Shown here piece by piece: positions 11,794 to 25,658 of a stretch of 64,000 bases of DNA. The stretch covers positions 682,001-746,000 of the forward strand of contig JAACJM010000001.1 in the NCBI GenBank assembly GCA_013368315.1. The letters are read 5' to 3'. The first letter of the stretch is position 1; the number at the start of each line of letters is the position of its first letter. The stretch comes from Tetrapyrgos nigripes (taxonomy: Eukaryota; Basidiomycota; Agaricomycetes; Agaricales; Campanellaceae). Both the position numbers and the translations under genes were made by a program. Under the pieces are notes generated by a model, which was not told the DNA's origin, ran no database searches, and worked only from the letters and a program-made list of their open reading frames with translations.

Positions 11794-14700
11794 TCACAGG
11801 TCGTAAACCTCATCCTCACTGCTATCTAGCAAAGTCTTTGCTAATACTACTTGTTGGTCCATAACCTTCTCCAAATTCTCCTCCTCCAGATCCGTTCCCA
11901 AGTCTTGTATTAGCTCCTGAATAGCCTCTAAGAATTCAACTCCCTTGTCGTTTCTCTTTCTGGCAAATAGCCATGGACAATCGATAGATTGGCAATGATT
12001 TGGTTCCCCCAAAGATGTCGATGTGCAGGTTGCGCAAACACGGTAGGTGTCTATAAGCCGGTTTTCATGATGCTTGACACGATTCAGGAGACCTGTCAAT
12101 GTTTCATTGCGGTCAGAAAAGCAGTCATTGCAGAGACCTGAGTAGCGTCAGTAAGGTTTCTTCGGATCCAGAACACGAGAGATATACCTTGGATAGCGAG
12201 ATCGCCGCATATGACACACTGAGTACTGTTGAAGTGCTCATCTATGTTGGGCCTCTCCATTATCATTGCTTCAGTGGATCCTTTACTTGGCGATGCGACT
12301 TCAACAGCACGAGTAGGCTTGGGCATCTCGTTGTACCATTGTCTGACATCCGCCCCTACCAAGTTGAAAATTCGTTCGAGAGGTGGGATGAGAACTCTGG
12401 AAATGTAATATTCCGCGTCGAGGCATGAGTGACTGCAAGAACAATGTGAGCACCATCCTGAAGTCCAGGTTGCAGAACTTACGGGTCATTCAAATACTCC
12501 CAAGGATCCATGGCTCTATCAACAAGTTTTGAGCCTGGTGGTCCCAAGGTGATCACATAGGGCACACGCTCGCCATACTGAGGTTCGGCGTTTGGATCCA
12601 GCATAGTTCGCCTTGATGACACTGCGACTCCCGGTGGTGGGGCAACTTTGTCGCTAAAGGGCGGAAAGCATGAGCGAAACGTCCAGAGTACCGCATATAA
12701 TAGCTACCTGTAAGTCCCCATTCTGACTTCCTTGGCAAAAATGAAGTCTTGTGCGGACACTCTGTTTTCAAGGATTTTTGACCAAGACTCCCAACAGTAA
12801 TCCTTGACCTCGCTCAGATCTTGACTACGGAATAGAATCCTGGAGCACGGTCAGAAGTTGGAGTCAGAGGGGGGGAAAATGAGAACGCTCACTTCAGGCA
12901 GTTCTCGGTCATCTTCTGCTGTGCAGGTACACCGTCTCTTCGGACGGTCTCGATGCCTTTGGCATCAAAGGTTGGTTCTTTCTCATCTATGCTTTCGTAT
13001 TTGAATCCAACGTATCGCTTCTTGGCCATTAATACGCAGGGATGGTAGACCTAGAAGGAGTTGTGTGAATACACCGAATGTGCCCTACACGCCGAGCACT
13101 GGACTCACTTTTTCAAACTTGAGCTTGATAGGCGAGGGATTCAGGGCAGTGACTGCATCTGCCATTTCATTGCCAATGAGAAATGCTTGTTCTCTGGTCT
13201 TGCCTTTGAGGTAACTGGAAATTTTCAGCCTTTTTCAGAATGTAAGAAACCGCCGAGACATACACAAAAAGACTGTCCGTATCTCCGTACACCACCTCCA
13301 AGAAGCCAGTCAGTCTATGTCTGTCACTGGACTGTAAGGGTAGAACATACCTGTGCACTCCATTTTTTCGTGTTGTTGATGAGATCTATGGCCTATAAAT
13401 GGATCAGTCAGACTCAAGAGTGATGTTAGACGGACAGCAAGGCTGACCTTCTCCAGTGTCTCACGGCCGCTTTGTACAATGCTATCAGCAATTTCTACTG
13501 CAGGCATTCGTCCCGAAAACGTTGCACTGGTGTATCCATAGGTCACATTAGCAATATACTTCAGGCCAAGCTGGCGAGCATTGAGTATACGAGTCAGCGC
13601 CTGAAGGAATTTATCATCAGGATGAACCAAACTGTGAAGGTGGAGGGGAGGGATCAGCGGCACCTTGTCATTTTTGACTCCCTTCATCGCACTTTTCACC
13701 ATCACACGAGTGTCTAGAAGCTCGGTCAACATTCGACCAAGTAATCCTCTCCGCACTTCTGGCTTAGCGTATATGATGCCATTTGGTGCAACTGTTGGCG
13801 GAATATTAGCACATCAAATCCATAGCCCGTCGGCCACTCACTATTGACATAGTCATGTAGTGTCTTCAGCAAACCCTTGGGTATATCAAGATCCGTGACA
13901 CCGAACTTGTTAACTCCTTCAAAATCGATCACCCTTCCAAGGCAGGTGGAATAACAGTAATTGTATGCGATCATGATAGAGGGGTATAAGGACTGAAAAT
14001 CAAGAACCAAAAGTGGGCTTGTATAAAACGCTGACTGTGGCTCCATGATTAGGGGCATACATTCCGCGGCATTTTGTTTGCCCACCTAGAAACATGAAAG
14101 TAGATCAGTTAAGGGTGAATTACATACACATGACCAGGAAGAGAACTTACGTCTTGTTTGCTTGGTGAAAGTAGGACAAAACTTTCTGGTTTTGCCAAGC
14201 GGAACATAAAGGACTCTACTTTGTATTGTGAACCTCGACTAATAACAGAGTAAAAATCGACTCCAAAAACGCGAGCAAATTCTCTATGCAAATAGTGAGC
14301 TAAACCAAACTTCATAATAGGTAAGAAAGCTCACGCTGTTTTAGTGATAGTTTCGCAGCGGTTCAGTATTTGTATATTCATAGTGCTCCGCTCCATAAGA
14401 TATCGAATCAGGTATCGAGTGTGCGCAGGAGTGTCACTATGATACCATTCTGTAAGGGTAGTGTGGCTGTATCTGGGTACTCTATCGAAGTTTTCTTGGT
14501 GAGCGCTGGGAAGATTGCATCCAGAACGCTTACCTTCGGCCCAGAACATGAAATGCCACATTCTCAAAGGTGTAGATATTCAGTGTTTGTTCAGAGCGCA
14601 TTATCCGCCACAGGTTGAGAACGTGGCGTCCGGTCACCTTCACCGTTGAGCTGTGCCGTGATTCCCATTGCTCTGCGCGATTTTTGTACCCAGGAGGAGC

Positions 14701-17700
14701 TCGAGAGATTACTTCCTCTAATTCGAGGCCTTTAGATCATATACTCCATCAGTCCTTATTGTACATCAAAAAAGTGCGAGGAGGAATCACCAAAACTATT
14801 GGCCCTGGAGGCAATATATCCCCAGGAACATGTCTGCACCTCCCATCCAGTTAGAATATCAGGATCCAGCTCAACCACGATATCCACGAGCTCGTTGATT
14901 AAATCCAGTTCTGTTTCTACTAGTTTCAGCGAAGTATCATCATGATGGAGACGTGCCGGCGCAAATGCTGGTGTGTCCAATACGATCATACCAGTGACAA
15001 GGGGACGGAGCTCGGATTCTTGGAAAGTATAAGATACTGCGACCAGCTCTGTCAATTCGACAATATCAGCTGCATTAACTATCACTATGTCACTATGAAA
15101 CAGTTGTGACTAACCGTCTTTATCTGGGTCACTGATAAGTCCAGCAGTACTAGGAGCTGTTGGGAACATATGAAAACCCAACCTAGAAGAGATGGTTGGA
15201 AATTCTGACCGAAAACTTCAACAGAAAAAATGGTCAGGTCATGTTTACCCTGCCATTCGCTCTCGCTCTTGACGATTTCCGGTGTGATCTTGAGATTATA
15301 GATATTCCGTTGAGTGGGTCCTTTAATCTAACATCAATAATTTAAGCACCGACTCGGTTTTGACGAAACTGTACGTACCTGAGAACGATATTTCTTCTTG
15401 CTAGAATCATTTGATGGCTCACTATTAGCCGAGTGCAGCCAGCTTTTCACTTGTCTGAAGCTAGGAGGAGCGCTGGCGTATTCCCACCCGAGAGCTTCAA
15501 TTTCATTGGGCTCAGAACGGAAGGTGGGAAAGCTGGGAGCCAAGTTGGTCTCCTCTGAAACCCACTCATCCAAGATTGCTACCCCGGTTCCCCCTTTCAG
15601 ATGGAAGAGAAAACCGGCATATTCACGCGGTCCCGATGGCACATCGTCTTTGTCCGAGTAGAAAGGTGGCTGATAGGTCTTGCGTTGTAAATCGTATGAC
15701 TCCAAACTCTCCAACAGTTGTGAGCAAGAAGGCGGAGGCGGCTGATAAATGTATCCATTGGCAGAAAGCTTTAGCTTGCTGGAAGAAATGTGCAACAAGC
15801 GACGAGCAACCCTGCGGGCGATGGAAGCTTTTTCTGAGGGTTTCTTGTGGTCTTCATGGGCATCCATGGCTGGGGGGTCATTTGCTAACTCCCCGTTTGC
15901 CATTTGCAGGTCTGCAGTTGGTAAAGGTGGTGTAGTGAGTTCTCTAATGATCGAGTTATCAATCATTAATATGTTGATATGACCAGACAGCACGCACAAA
16001 ATTATTGAGAGTTCACGGTGTAATTCAACTTCATCAATCCTGTATCCCAAAAACGTTATCTGAAGCACAAGACGGTAAAGGTAGCAAGGATGACACACTG
16101 TGGTTGAGAGATATCGGGTAAACTTTCATCTGATATTGAGTCGCTGGGCACCCGAGGGTTTTGGATTATTTTGAAAACCTGAAAAAGCAAAGGGAAAAAA
16201 AAAAACACACTTTGAAATGACAGGCAAAACGTCGTCGTCATCATCATCGCTCAGAAAGGGATCCCTATTAGAAACAAGTATTCAGCGGAAAGTTGCACTA
16301 CTAGGAAAACGAGACCAACCTCGTCGAATCGACTCCCTCGTTCTGAGGCGTGCCTGGAGAGGATTGATCTGAGTCTTCTTGAAAGTAGTCTTCATCGTAG
16401 CCATCCTCCTCAATGTCATTCTCGTGGTTGAATTCTTCTTCATCCGAAAAGTGATCCCAATCAGGCTGTTCAAGATGTTCGATTTCGAAATTCTCGGCTG
16501 CAATGATGTCGACATCTATGTCGACATTTGGAGGGTCCTCCTCAACATTGTCTTCCGAAGAGAAACCCGTTTCGAGGTTTGTGTCTGACACAGAGTCATC
16601 GCCAGATTTCTGCTTAGTCCAGGTCTTCCATTCATTTTCCCAGAGAACTTCAATGCTTTCGAATGTCGACATTACCGCTCGTTCCCAATGCTGGGGAGAA
16701 GGAGTAAATGTTCCAGCTTCTTGTTCGATGCGAGACCTTAGCTCTTTCCACCATCTCGCCTCTGACACCCATCCACCGCCAGGGGCTCTGGAAGAATTGC
16801 TGGGATCAACGGGTAATTCTGGGGACGGATTCAAGCCCCGGCTACGACGTCTTCTGCGCTCATCTTCCCAAAGTTCGCGAACACTCAACACCAGGGGCTC
16901 GGAAGGAGGAGGAGGACCAGGTATCTCCAGTTTGTGATGCATATTACGGGCAATAAGTAGTTGCCTGTTCAGAACCTGATGTGGCAGAACGTCCAACTCC
17001 AACTGCATCCTGGACTGACAGAAGTGAGGGGACAGAGGGAAGCGGTCTTGAGACGTGCATTCGAGGTCAACCTCTTCGTTCCGTCCACGTTGGAATAGTT
17101 GTCCCAATTCCACCCAACCACACCCGTATAACCCAAAATCACAAAGAAATTGTAGCGTATAGTTCATATGCGCTTCATAGACGCGGAAACGTGTTCTCAT
17201 GATTGTCCCGCTTCGCAAGACGGACACTGCGCAGGAAAAACATGAGGGGTCTGCAACCATGATCTTGAGGAAAGGGGAATAGGAAGAATGAAAGCCATAA
17301 AAATGTATTCCTTTTACAAGCACAATTGAACGAATGTAGCGAGACTTGGGGGATGAAGGATCGCGTTTCAAATATACAGCGATGGCATGATCAAGGGAAG
17401 CTTTCAGCTGTGCGATATAGCGTTTTACTAGACGACAGGTCAGTTCGAGCAAATTTTAACCTGCTGCAGTACTCACCATCTCGTGGTTTGATATCCCCAG
17501 AATATTCCACAAAAAAGTAAGGATACACTTGATGAATATGCACACAGGCTTTAGGACCGGCTGAAGAAGGCCCAAAGATCCTGATTACCGGGACCAAAGG
17601 AAGGGAGGATTTGTCCAGAGGACCCGGGGGAGTAAGATAATAATCAACTTGGTTTATTTGCACACGAAGTGAAGGTCGAAGATCTTGAGATAACGAATTG

Positions 17701-17711
17701 GCTGAAGACAT
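11794..17711 (-). CDS. REV3: DNA polymerase zeta catalytic subunit REV3
   Basis: B-family polymerase that extends mismatched or damaged primer ends in translesion synthesis. The N-terminus MSSANSLSQDLRPSLRVQIN leads to VPVIRIFGPSSAG and KACVHIHQVYPYFFVEY, the Rev3 N-terminal domain. A long acidic spacer follows (about 16,300-16,600). The exonuclease-like part has HDLTIFSVEVFG, with the catalytic acid missing as in the family, and LDPDILTGWEVQ. Polymerase motifs are LDFQSLYPSIMIAYN (near 14,000) and YGDTDSLFVY (near 13,280), with intact catalytic aspartates. The C-terminus has two cysteine clusters, CVICGD..CNDC and CATC..CQSIDC; the second would hold the Fe-S cluster that binds Pol31. About twenty short introns. 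The start is the first conserved ATG. Confidence 0.95.
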
Positions 17712-17975
17712 AATGCCATATAGACAGAATAAATATGGAGAAAGGACGACGTAATGATGGTGTAGAGGAAAAGACAACCGTCGCGCTCGCAGCGTCGTCA
17801 CAAAGTCACATTCTAAGTCTCACATTTTCACAACTAATTTTTTCTACAGACAAGTATCGATATCTTCTCAGAGGTCGAGATAATATTCAAGGCTCTACAA
17901 GTAATTATAGAATAAATACGTGTACCCTACTAAAAAAGTCCCAGTATGATAGAGTATAGAGCATATCAAGACATG

Positions 17976-20900
17976 TCAAGGAGGCGGAGTCGATAAATCA
18001 TCCTCGTTCTCAGCGAAGATATCAAGAAAGCCTGACACTCTGGCTTTATTGGGCGCCTTTTTTGTAACGTATTCTCGAAGTCCTGCCTTGAGGCTAGGTT
18101 GTTTGTCCACAAGCTCCCGAAGCTGGTCTTTCGGCAGCTGTAACAGAGCACCAAAACTTGCAGGGGCTATCACTTTCGCACAACGGATGAAGCCTTCCCA
18201 AAGTGGGGGATTCGTCCAGATTTTTTTGGTAATCAGTCTGGAGAAGAGTGTAGTGGAGACAAATTTGACTAGCGATTTGTAGGTTGTGACGGCTTGGATG
18301 ACCTAGAATATTGCTTTAGCCAAATGAAAAGCAGAAAAAGGGACAATGCCTACGGTGCGAAGAAACAAAACAGGGAGGACGGGTTCATCCATAATTTGTT
18401 GCATGACCACAGCAAGGATTTCGGAGCGGAATACATCTGTCATCGAAAAGCAGATACCAATTGCTATGAAGGGCATGAGAATATGGAAACGAGAATCAGA
18501 AATCTACTGCACCTTCTATCGCACTTTTCAGGCCAATGTCTTTCTCTGATTCGTGCAGCAAAACCATAAGTTCAGCTGGTGTCAGCAGCTCGCTCTGTCG
18601 CACCCTCGGAAGATTTGAGGTTACACTGCCGAACGTTTGGGGAGGTATGGCCACAACAGAGTTGAAAACAGACCGAACCAAATTCTTTGGCTCAGGCTGG
18701 CCATTGAGTATTGATACAATCCGTGGTAAATGGCGCATAATATCGGGCTGTGACAGTAGAGTTAGCTTGGGCAAACTGCGACACAAATTTCCTCGTCACC
18801 TTGTCCATTTCTGCGATGATTGGTATCAAGAAGCGAGCGTCCAGATCTCGTTCATTGATGAGCCCCTTTACTAATGCTACCATCTGAGCACTTGGGCGCT
18901 CGCGCTCGGTAAATATAGTGAGGATACGAAGTGCTAAGGATTCAGAGCCAGAGGGACAAGTTCTCATCAGAGTTAAAAGCTTTCCGTGATTTGGTCCTAA
19001 AGACTGCACGAGAGCGGTAATGAGCTCTTGGATCGCTTCCTGTACTGTCGAGTCCATTTGCGCGTATGCAGAGAAGATCCTGATAGAAGGTCAGCGAACG
19101 AATAAAGCGAGAATGAAACGCTCGCTCACTCATCCAAGAATTCTGGAACTTTGACAGATAGAACGAAAAGGAGTTCAACGTGTTGCAGCACTTGACCCTT
19201 CTGGGCCGGTAGTTCTATCCTTTCTGGGAGGTAGGGAGTTTGGATCAAATCCTCCTGAGGAAGCTGACCATCCTCCATATTTTCGTCTGGATCGACCTGT
19301 GTGTCCGTTGCTTCATCCTGATTCATAGGTTCCACATTCCCATTTTGCACCTTTTTGTTCTCGGATGAAGAATCTGAAGTCTGAGCCAAGTCCTGGACAG
19401 GTGCACGCTGAAGTTTGCGAAGAATTTGCAGTGCGAATTCTCGGATCATGGTATCCATGGGCTGAGTGTTGGGCACCCATAGTTTGACAGTGTTGATAGC
19501 TGCACCTCGGATTTTTCTTTCGGGATGGGTAGTCAGTTCCAAAAGTATCCCCAGTGCATCCGCCCTCATAGTGGGCCGCTGCATTACGAAGCCCTTTAGA
19601 GTAGAGAATCCGACTTGCATCTTCTCCAGACTACATGCACTATATCAGGGTGAGTCACGGAAAGTTTATCATTATCACTCACCTTTCCGAATCCACGCAA
19701 AGATCACGAAGCAGGCCTAAGACATCCTGCGGTACCGACGGGAGATCGAGCAGAAAGCGAGCAAAGGTACGATCTTTGCCGTCCAAGAGGGTCTGGTACG
19801 ACACGACAATCTGGTTTAACCAGGTGTCGTAGTTGGGTCGCTACATAACACATACTGTCAGTAAGATTGATACTATGCAGAAGATAAATCTTACCCATCG
19901 TGGATTTTTTTCGTGTTGTATGTGGTCATTGTACCATTCTTCATTCATCCAAGTAGTAGCTAGTCGGACCCTAGGTGTTCATTGGTGAGTCAACTTTGAC
20001 AAAGAATGTCGAAAATATCAAATTTGACCTGGAGGGAAATCCGACATAACATAGTCGCAGAGCGTTTGTCGTAATTGGTCTTGTCTCTCGAAAAACGGAT
20101 GCACTTTGGTATCGTCCTCCATGAGATCATCACCTTCATCATATAATCCAGGAGGAATCGACACCCTCGTTATCATACGAACAATCAGCAACATCCACAT
20201 GTCCGTGGCATCACCCGCACTAGGTTCTGCGACTGCGGTCGAGGGATGCGACTGCAGCTCGACAGCCAGGTCGCATATCCTGGCTACCGACTTTGATATC
20301 AGAGATATTCGGTCAGAAACAGAGAGGTCATTGGGTGTGGGAAGCTTGAAATCGGATAGGGAAGCATTAAGCCTTAGTTCCTGAGATACAGACGAAGGAT
20401 CATTGAACGTTTGGGGCTCTATCGTACCAGACAACTGAGGAAACTCAGGTTAATTATATGAATCGACGGTGGAATAACGACCTACCTCTTCGTTAAGACG
20501 GTCTGGTTCATAGTCAAGTTCATCTTGATCTATGTCCATTTGAAGGGGATCAATGGGCTCATCCTTTACCTGTGGGACCTCCATAGGACCTGGCGGGATA
20601 ACAGGGTCAGCTTGTGTCATCTGAGCCACTGCTTCCTCTTTGCTTGCATCACCTGGTCCAGCAGCGGTTGTGGTTTGGGCTAGTCCAGCAACTTGGTTTT
20701 GTCTGAAAGACTGAACGAGACCAACCAGCGCAGATTCGCTGAAAGTCTCAAGATTGACCACGATGAGATCGGTGATGAGTGAAGCTGGGAGTGCAGTGAA
20801 ATCAAAGTGGTCAAGGAAGGAAGCTGCAGTGGGGGCCGGGGGATCTGTAGAGTCCACTTTCAGTCTCTTGACATCAGGGCGGTCAACGTCAGCTGTTGTG

Positions 20901-22168
20901 GGCCGTTTCTTCGCTTCTCGTGGAGCTGTGGGTGTAGAACTTCGTTTTCGAGACTCTTCTTCCATCCGCTTCACTTGAATCGTAAGTATTTCGTGGATTT
21001 GTGACGAATAGGGTGCCGCTATCGATAACCTAAGATTGAGACAGCTTAGCAATGCTAGTGGACAAAGGGAAAAAACACAGGGTATTACCGAGATAGATGA
21101 ACCAGCAAGATGCGTATAGCTTTCTCTGCGCTTTTGACGACCAAAGCAGACTGCCCGACAAATGCTGCAGGAGTCCATGCTTTCAGGGTTGCTACAACGA
21201 CGGGTAGTAACATGCTGGGTCTTAGTTTGATAAGTGCAGTCCAACTGTTCAGCAATGCTGAGAGTATATCGACATTTCTGGGGACGCTCAGTTCAGTTCA
21301 CACGGCGTTTCCAGCGACAAGCAAGAAAGCTCACGAAGTCGTGTAAAGGATTTTGATAACTTGTTCAAGAAGCTGAGCTGCCTCGGCCTCCAAATGAGGT
21401 ACAGGGATGAAAGGGTGATCAGGGGGGCAGAGGACTATGTTGGGGTCATTTTTGTTTTGAAGCTACAGATAATCAGACCGTGGGTGGAAACGAATAGAGA
21501 AACAGATATACCCTAGGATCGGGAGGACCACGCGTCTGCACAAGTATGATTCGCTGCATGAACTTGAGGGACGAAATCTTGATACCAAGGTTTATTGTCG
21601 GTGAGTCGGCTAGCTCTAAAATACGAGCTTTGCAGGCGGAAACAGTGTTCCAAGCAGCGGGGTTGGTTCGGTTAGTGCATCTGTAGACGCATATGTCAAA
21701 AACCTGAACAACGAGACTGAAAAAGTGGGTACATACAGAGAGCGGAATAATAAAGGATACACAGTGGTGAGACATTGCACGACAACTTTTACAATTGCAG
21801 GATTGGGATCTTCTAGCAGTTGGTAGAGGGTATCTAATGCCTGAGAGGACACTAGCAAATCAAGGTTACAATTTAGACCAACTCGTGTGCATAATGAACA
21901 GTAACTAACTCTGAGTTTTCTGCTCGGTGGAGAGCGTAGATCGACATATTGCGAAGTGAAGAAGATCAATAACCCATGTCTTGAGCAGAGAGTCCCCCGC
22001 ATTCACAACAATGGTGATGAGAGTACCGACGAGTACACGAATTGGTGCTGGATGCTGTTCAAGCGAATCACGAAGCTTTGAAAGCAGTTCAGCTTGTTCT
22101 TCTGAGTTCGCTGGTACACTGAGAGCTGCCTGAAGGGTTTGGAGAGGGTCTACCGGATTACTCGCCAT
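17976..22168 (-). CDS. PTA1: Symplekin / Pta1, mRNA 3'-end processing scaffold
   Basis: HEAT-repeat scaffold of the cleavage and polyadenylation machinery in the nucleus. The N-terminal exon reads MASNPVDPLQTLQAALSVP, then helical repeats including ALDTLYQLLEDPNPAIVKVV and VVQCLTTVYPLLFRSL, a good fit to the symplekin N-terminal domain. The middle is acidic and low in complexity (near 20,500-20,900). The C-terminal third carries SLPKLTLLSQPDIMRHLPRI, NLVRSVFNSVV and SELLTPAELMVLLHESEKDI, the conserved symplekin C-terminal region. It ends ENEDDLSTPPP with TGA at 17976. Many introns of 50-60 nt; estimated length 1,100-1,200 residues, normal for the family. The VMA10 gene diverges from its start. 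Confidence 0.88.
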
Positions 22169-22330
22169 CGTCTACGGTGCAACCACACCAAGGTCGTCGT
22201 CCAAGACGCGAGTCAAGCACCGACCCGCATACGCGGCGGACTTTGAATTCCGTTTCTACCTCCTACTGTGACTATTAGTATGGTATGCCACCCATCTGCA
22301 ATTCCCTTCTTGCATACTCATTGATCGCCA
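22169..22330. promoter_or_regulatory. Divergent promoter, symplekin / VMA10
   Basis: A 162-bp spacer between start codons at 22168 (minus) and 22331 (plus). The left half is GC-rich (CGACGCGAGTCAAGCACCG-type sequence) and the right half turns AT-rich. No TATA box is evident, as is usual for housekeeping fungal genes. Confidence 0.45.
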
Positions 22331-22796
22331 ATGCAGTCTGCACAACAATCACAAGGTATCCAGACTCTCCTTGAGGCAGAGAAGGAGGCAGCAAAGATCG
22401 TACAGCAAGCCCGACAATGTGCGTCATTAGCGATCCCCTAAACGATCTCCTACTCATCTCGGTGCTAGACCGTGTTCAGAAGCTCAAAGATGCTCACTCA
22501 GAGGCTTCGAAAGAGATAGAGGAATACAAGAAAGCAAAGGAAGCCGAGTTCAAGGCATTTGAAGCCTCGGTACGTAGTCTGTCGGTCTCTCCGCACTGTT
22601 ACTCATTTACACCCCATAGCATGCTGGCACGACATCGGAGGCCCAGGCTGCTGTAGACAAAGATACCGAAGTGAAGCTCAAGTCCATAACTGATCAATAC
22701 AACAAGAATAAGGAGGCTGTCGTGCAGAAGCTATTGGACCGGGTTGTACTCGTTAAGCCTGAGCTCCACCGCAACCTGAAGAAGGCCCAGTCATGA
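22331..22796 (+). CDS. VMA10: V-type ATPase subunit G
   Basis: Peripheral stalk subunit of the vacuolar proton pump. Three exons (22331-22418, 22469-22569, 22620-22796) close to 121 residues, the family's usual size. The N-terminus SQGIQTLLEAEKEAAKIVQQ is the signature of the family, followed by YRVQKLKDAHSEASKEIEEY and a charged helix to VDKDTEVKLKSITDQYNKNK and KPELHRNLKKAQS. The protein should be one long coiled coil that pairs with subunit E. Both introns are about 50 nt with GTGCGT and GTACGT donors. Confidence 0.96.
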
Positions 22797-23156
22797 ATAA
22801 CGCAGGATGTGGAGTCGACGACGTTACTTTACATTTTTACTAGTATAATACATGAAGGACTACATTTATCCTGTTCAAACAACCTGTACTCTTGGAATTG
22901 CATATCCAAATTTCGGAAGCTACTGCCTATAATCTACTATGAGCAAAGATAACGTATAGCATCGTACGAGCTGACCAAAGCGAATTCGTTTGTGAGGGCC
23001 GTGTGGCGGGCTTGCGAGTCGCACGAGGAACGCGATCACACAAGTTGAGCCTTCTTCCAAATCTTTCAGTCTATCTTGGTCTCTTTCCATTTTCTCATCC
23101 GTTCGCATCTCTGAGTCTCCTCAACCGCCCAAACCACATATCAGCGAGGAGTCACC
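22797..23156. other. Intergenic region between VMA10 and the PP2A A-subunit gene
   Basis: It contains the VMA10 3' untranslated region (AT-rich, 22,800-22,900) and the promoter of the PP2A gene. A pyrimidine-rich stretch at about 23,040-23,130 precedes the ATG and is the likely transcription start area. Nothing else recognised. Confidence 0.5.
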
Positions 23157-25310
23157 ATGGATTCAGGATTCTCTGCCGACGATGTCAGTTACTTCTGCTC
23201 GTCTACCGAATACTGTCTGATGAATGCACAGATTGCACCGATCGCCATACTCATGGACGAGCTTCGGTCAGAGGATGTCCAGCTACGTTTGAATGCAATC
23301 CACAGCATCCCTACCATTGCCCTCGCCTTGGGGCCCGATCGCGCACGAGACGAGCTCGTACCATTTCTTCAAGACTCCATTGATGACGAAGATGAAGTTT
23401 TGCTGGCGTTGGCAGAGGAGCTGGGACGAAACTTTGAGGAATACATTGGCGGGAAAGCGCATGCCCATCTCTTGTTGGGACCGTTAGAGAATTTATCGTC
23501 TGTTGAAGAGACTCTTGTCAGGGACAAGGTGCGTCGCAGCCTTTACTCGCTTTACCAACCTGACCATTCTCTCGCTGTAGGCCGCTGAATCCATCACCAA
23601 AATCGCAAATGTCCTTGAGTCCTCTCAGATCGAAGAACACTATATACCACTTTTGAAGCGATTGTCCCAGGCAGAATGGTTCACTTCGCGGACGTCTTCT
23701 GCAGCATTATATCCTGCTGTCTATGAAAAGGTTTCACCAGCCATTCAAGATGATTTGCGTAAAGGATTTGCTGCTCTGGGATCAGATGATACCCCTATGG
23801 TGCGAAGGGCAGCCGCAAAGTGGCTTGGTGTGAGTATGCCCTTGACATGGTCTAGCACTTGGCTGAGAGTCTGTTTCCCTACAGCCTCTCTTGAAACATT
23901 ATTCTGCAGCACATATCCTATCGGATGGACTACCGGTCTATAGGAGACTGGAGTCTGATGATCAAGATTCCGTACGACTACTCACTATAGAGGATCTCAT
24001 CGTCATTGCACAACGGATGTCTCCTGCTGAGGTCAAAGAGCAGCTTCTGAAGCAAATCAGGCATAGCATTGGAGACAAGAGCTGGCGAGTCCGGTACATG
24101 GCAGCCACCCACTTCAATGAGGCGAGATAAATCTTTTTTTTTTTCAAATACCGCCATGTCATTAATCTTGCTCACAGCTAGCTGAAGCTATCGGTTCAGA
24201 ACTTGTTCGTGAAGAACTAATTGGTCAGTATGTCCAGTTGCTCAAGGATAACGAAGCCGAGGTTCGCTCGGCGGCTGCGAGCCAGATACCAGGTACGCTC
24301 CGAAAACAGTTTTCGTTCGCCGATTCTCTAATGATTGCTTGTAGGATTCTCAAAGTTGCTTGACAAAGAAGTTATCCTTGCACGTATTGTTCCTTGCGTG
24401 CGTGATCTGTCGCAAGATACATCGCAGCACGTCCGAGCTGCCCTCGCTACTCAAATAAGCGGCCTGGCGCCTCTTTTGGGTCGTGACTCTACCATTGAGC
24501 ATATGCTACCCCTCTTCCTTCATCTTTTGAAGGATGATTTCCCCGAGGTTCGATTGAACATTATCAGCAAATTAGAGACCGTAAATGATGGTGTGTGGGC
24601 AAACGCTTTATCGCATATCACGTCGCTCATCTTTCTTTAAAGTGATTGGAATTGAGTTGTTGTCAGAGAACCTGCTTCCTGCCATAGTCGAACTTGCAGA
24701 AGACAAGTCGTGGAGGTTCGTCAGGCTATCATTGAATACATACCCCCATTGGCGAAACAGCTCGGCAAGCCATTCTTCGATGAGCAACTCGGAAACTTGT
24801 GCATGTCGTGGTTGGGTGATACCGTCTATAGTATCAGGGAAGCAGCAACCATCAATCTGAAGAATCTCACTGAGGTCTTTGGCGTGGAGTGGGCGCGAGT
24901 CGCCATTGTCCCGAAAGTTATGGGCATGGGCCAGCATCCTAACTACCTGTTCAGAATGACGACTGTCCAGGCTATAACGGTATGTTTCCGCTATGGAAAA
25001 CGGCTCAACGGATGGTGGATGCTGATTCTCCTCGCAGATTATAGCCCCTTCTTTGACTTTGCCCATAATCCGATCGGACATCATTGAACCTCTGTTGCAG
25101 CTTGCTTCAGATCCCATTCCAAACATACGTTTCAACGTTGCCAAGTCCTTGGAGGTACTGGCAAGTACATTCGGGTCCAACCCAGAAGGAAAGGAGTTTG
25201 CTGGTCAGCGTATCGTCCCGGTTCTGGAGCAACAGAAGAATGATCAGGACGCTGACGTACGCTATTTTGCGGCCCGTGCTCTGCAAAAAGCACTATCTGC
25301 TGAACCATAA
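23157..25310 (+). CDS. TPD3: PP2A scaffold (A/PR65) subunit
   Basis: HEAT-repeat scaffold that joins the catalytic and B regulatory subunits of protein phosphatase 2A. The first exon MDSGFSADD is followed, after a 48-nt intron, by [20 protein letters not shown] and [20 protein letters not shown], the classic PR65 opening. Repeats then run through the gene: [93 protein letters not shown] and [15 protein letters not shown]. It ends [18 protein letters not shown] at 25308. About 590 residues, as expected for 15 repeats. The first intron is in frame and has no stop codon (see findings). Confidence 0.95.
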
Positions 25311-25504
25311 GGTATCTCCGAAGCTGTTTCACCAATTCACATAGAAACTGACCTCGTTTCAGCTCCAATTGTACATGTTCTGGTTTGTAGTACCGTCCAT
25401 ACATCAACATTAGGTCAATCCAAGATAATAAAAGAACTCTTTCTGTTTGTAACTTGCTGTCCTTCTTAAGACCGGCCGAGTATCACGCCAGCACACATAC
25501 GTAG

Positions 25505-25524
25505 GTGAACCTCTGTGAACCTCT
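25505..25524 (+). repeat. Tandem duplication of a 10-bp unit
   Basis: GTGAACCTCT occurs twice head to tail, about 250 bp upstream of the priA-like start codon. It may be chance or a duplicated factor-binding site. Confidence 0.6.
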
Positions 25525-25649
25525 GAAATATTCACAAGGTCTTTCCGATTTTCATATATATACATAATTTCTATCGCCGTCCTGGGTAATATTTCAGGCC
25601 ATCATCAGTGATGTATATCACCGAACTCTCTCACACGGCTGCAATCCTT

Positions 25650-25658
25650 TATAAAAAG
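25650..25658 (+). promoter_or_regulatory. TATA box of the priA-like gene
   Basis: TATAAAAAG, 111 bp before the ATG at 25769. A start of transcription about 30-60 bp downstream would give a short CT-rich leader. The identical 9-mer precedes the GH16 gene. A strong TATA fits a regulated, highly expressed secreted-protein gene. Confidence 0.6.
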
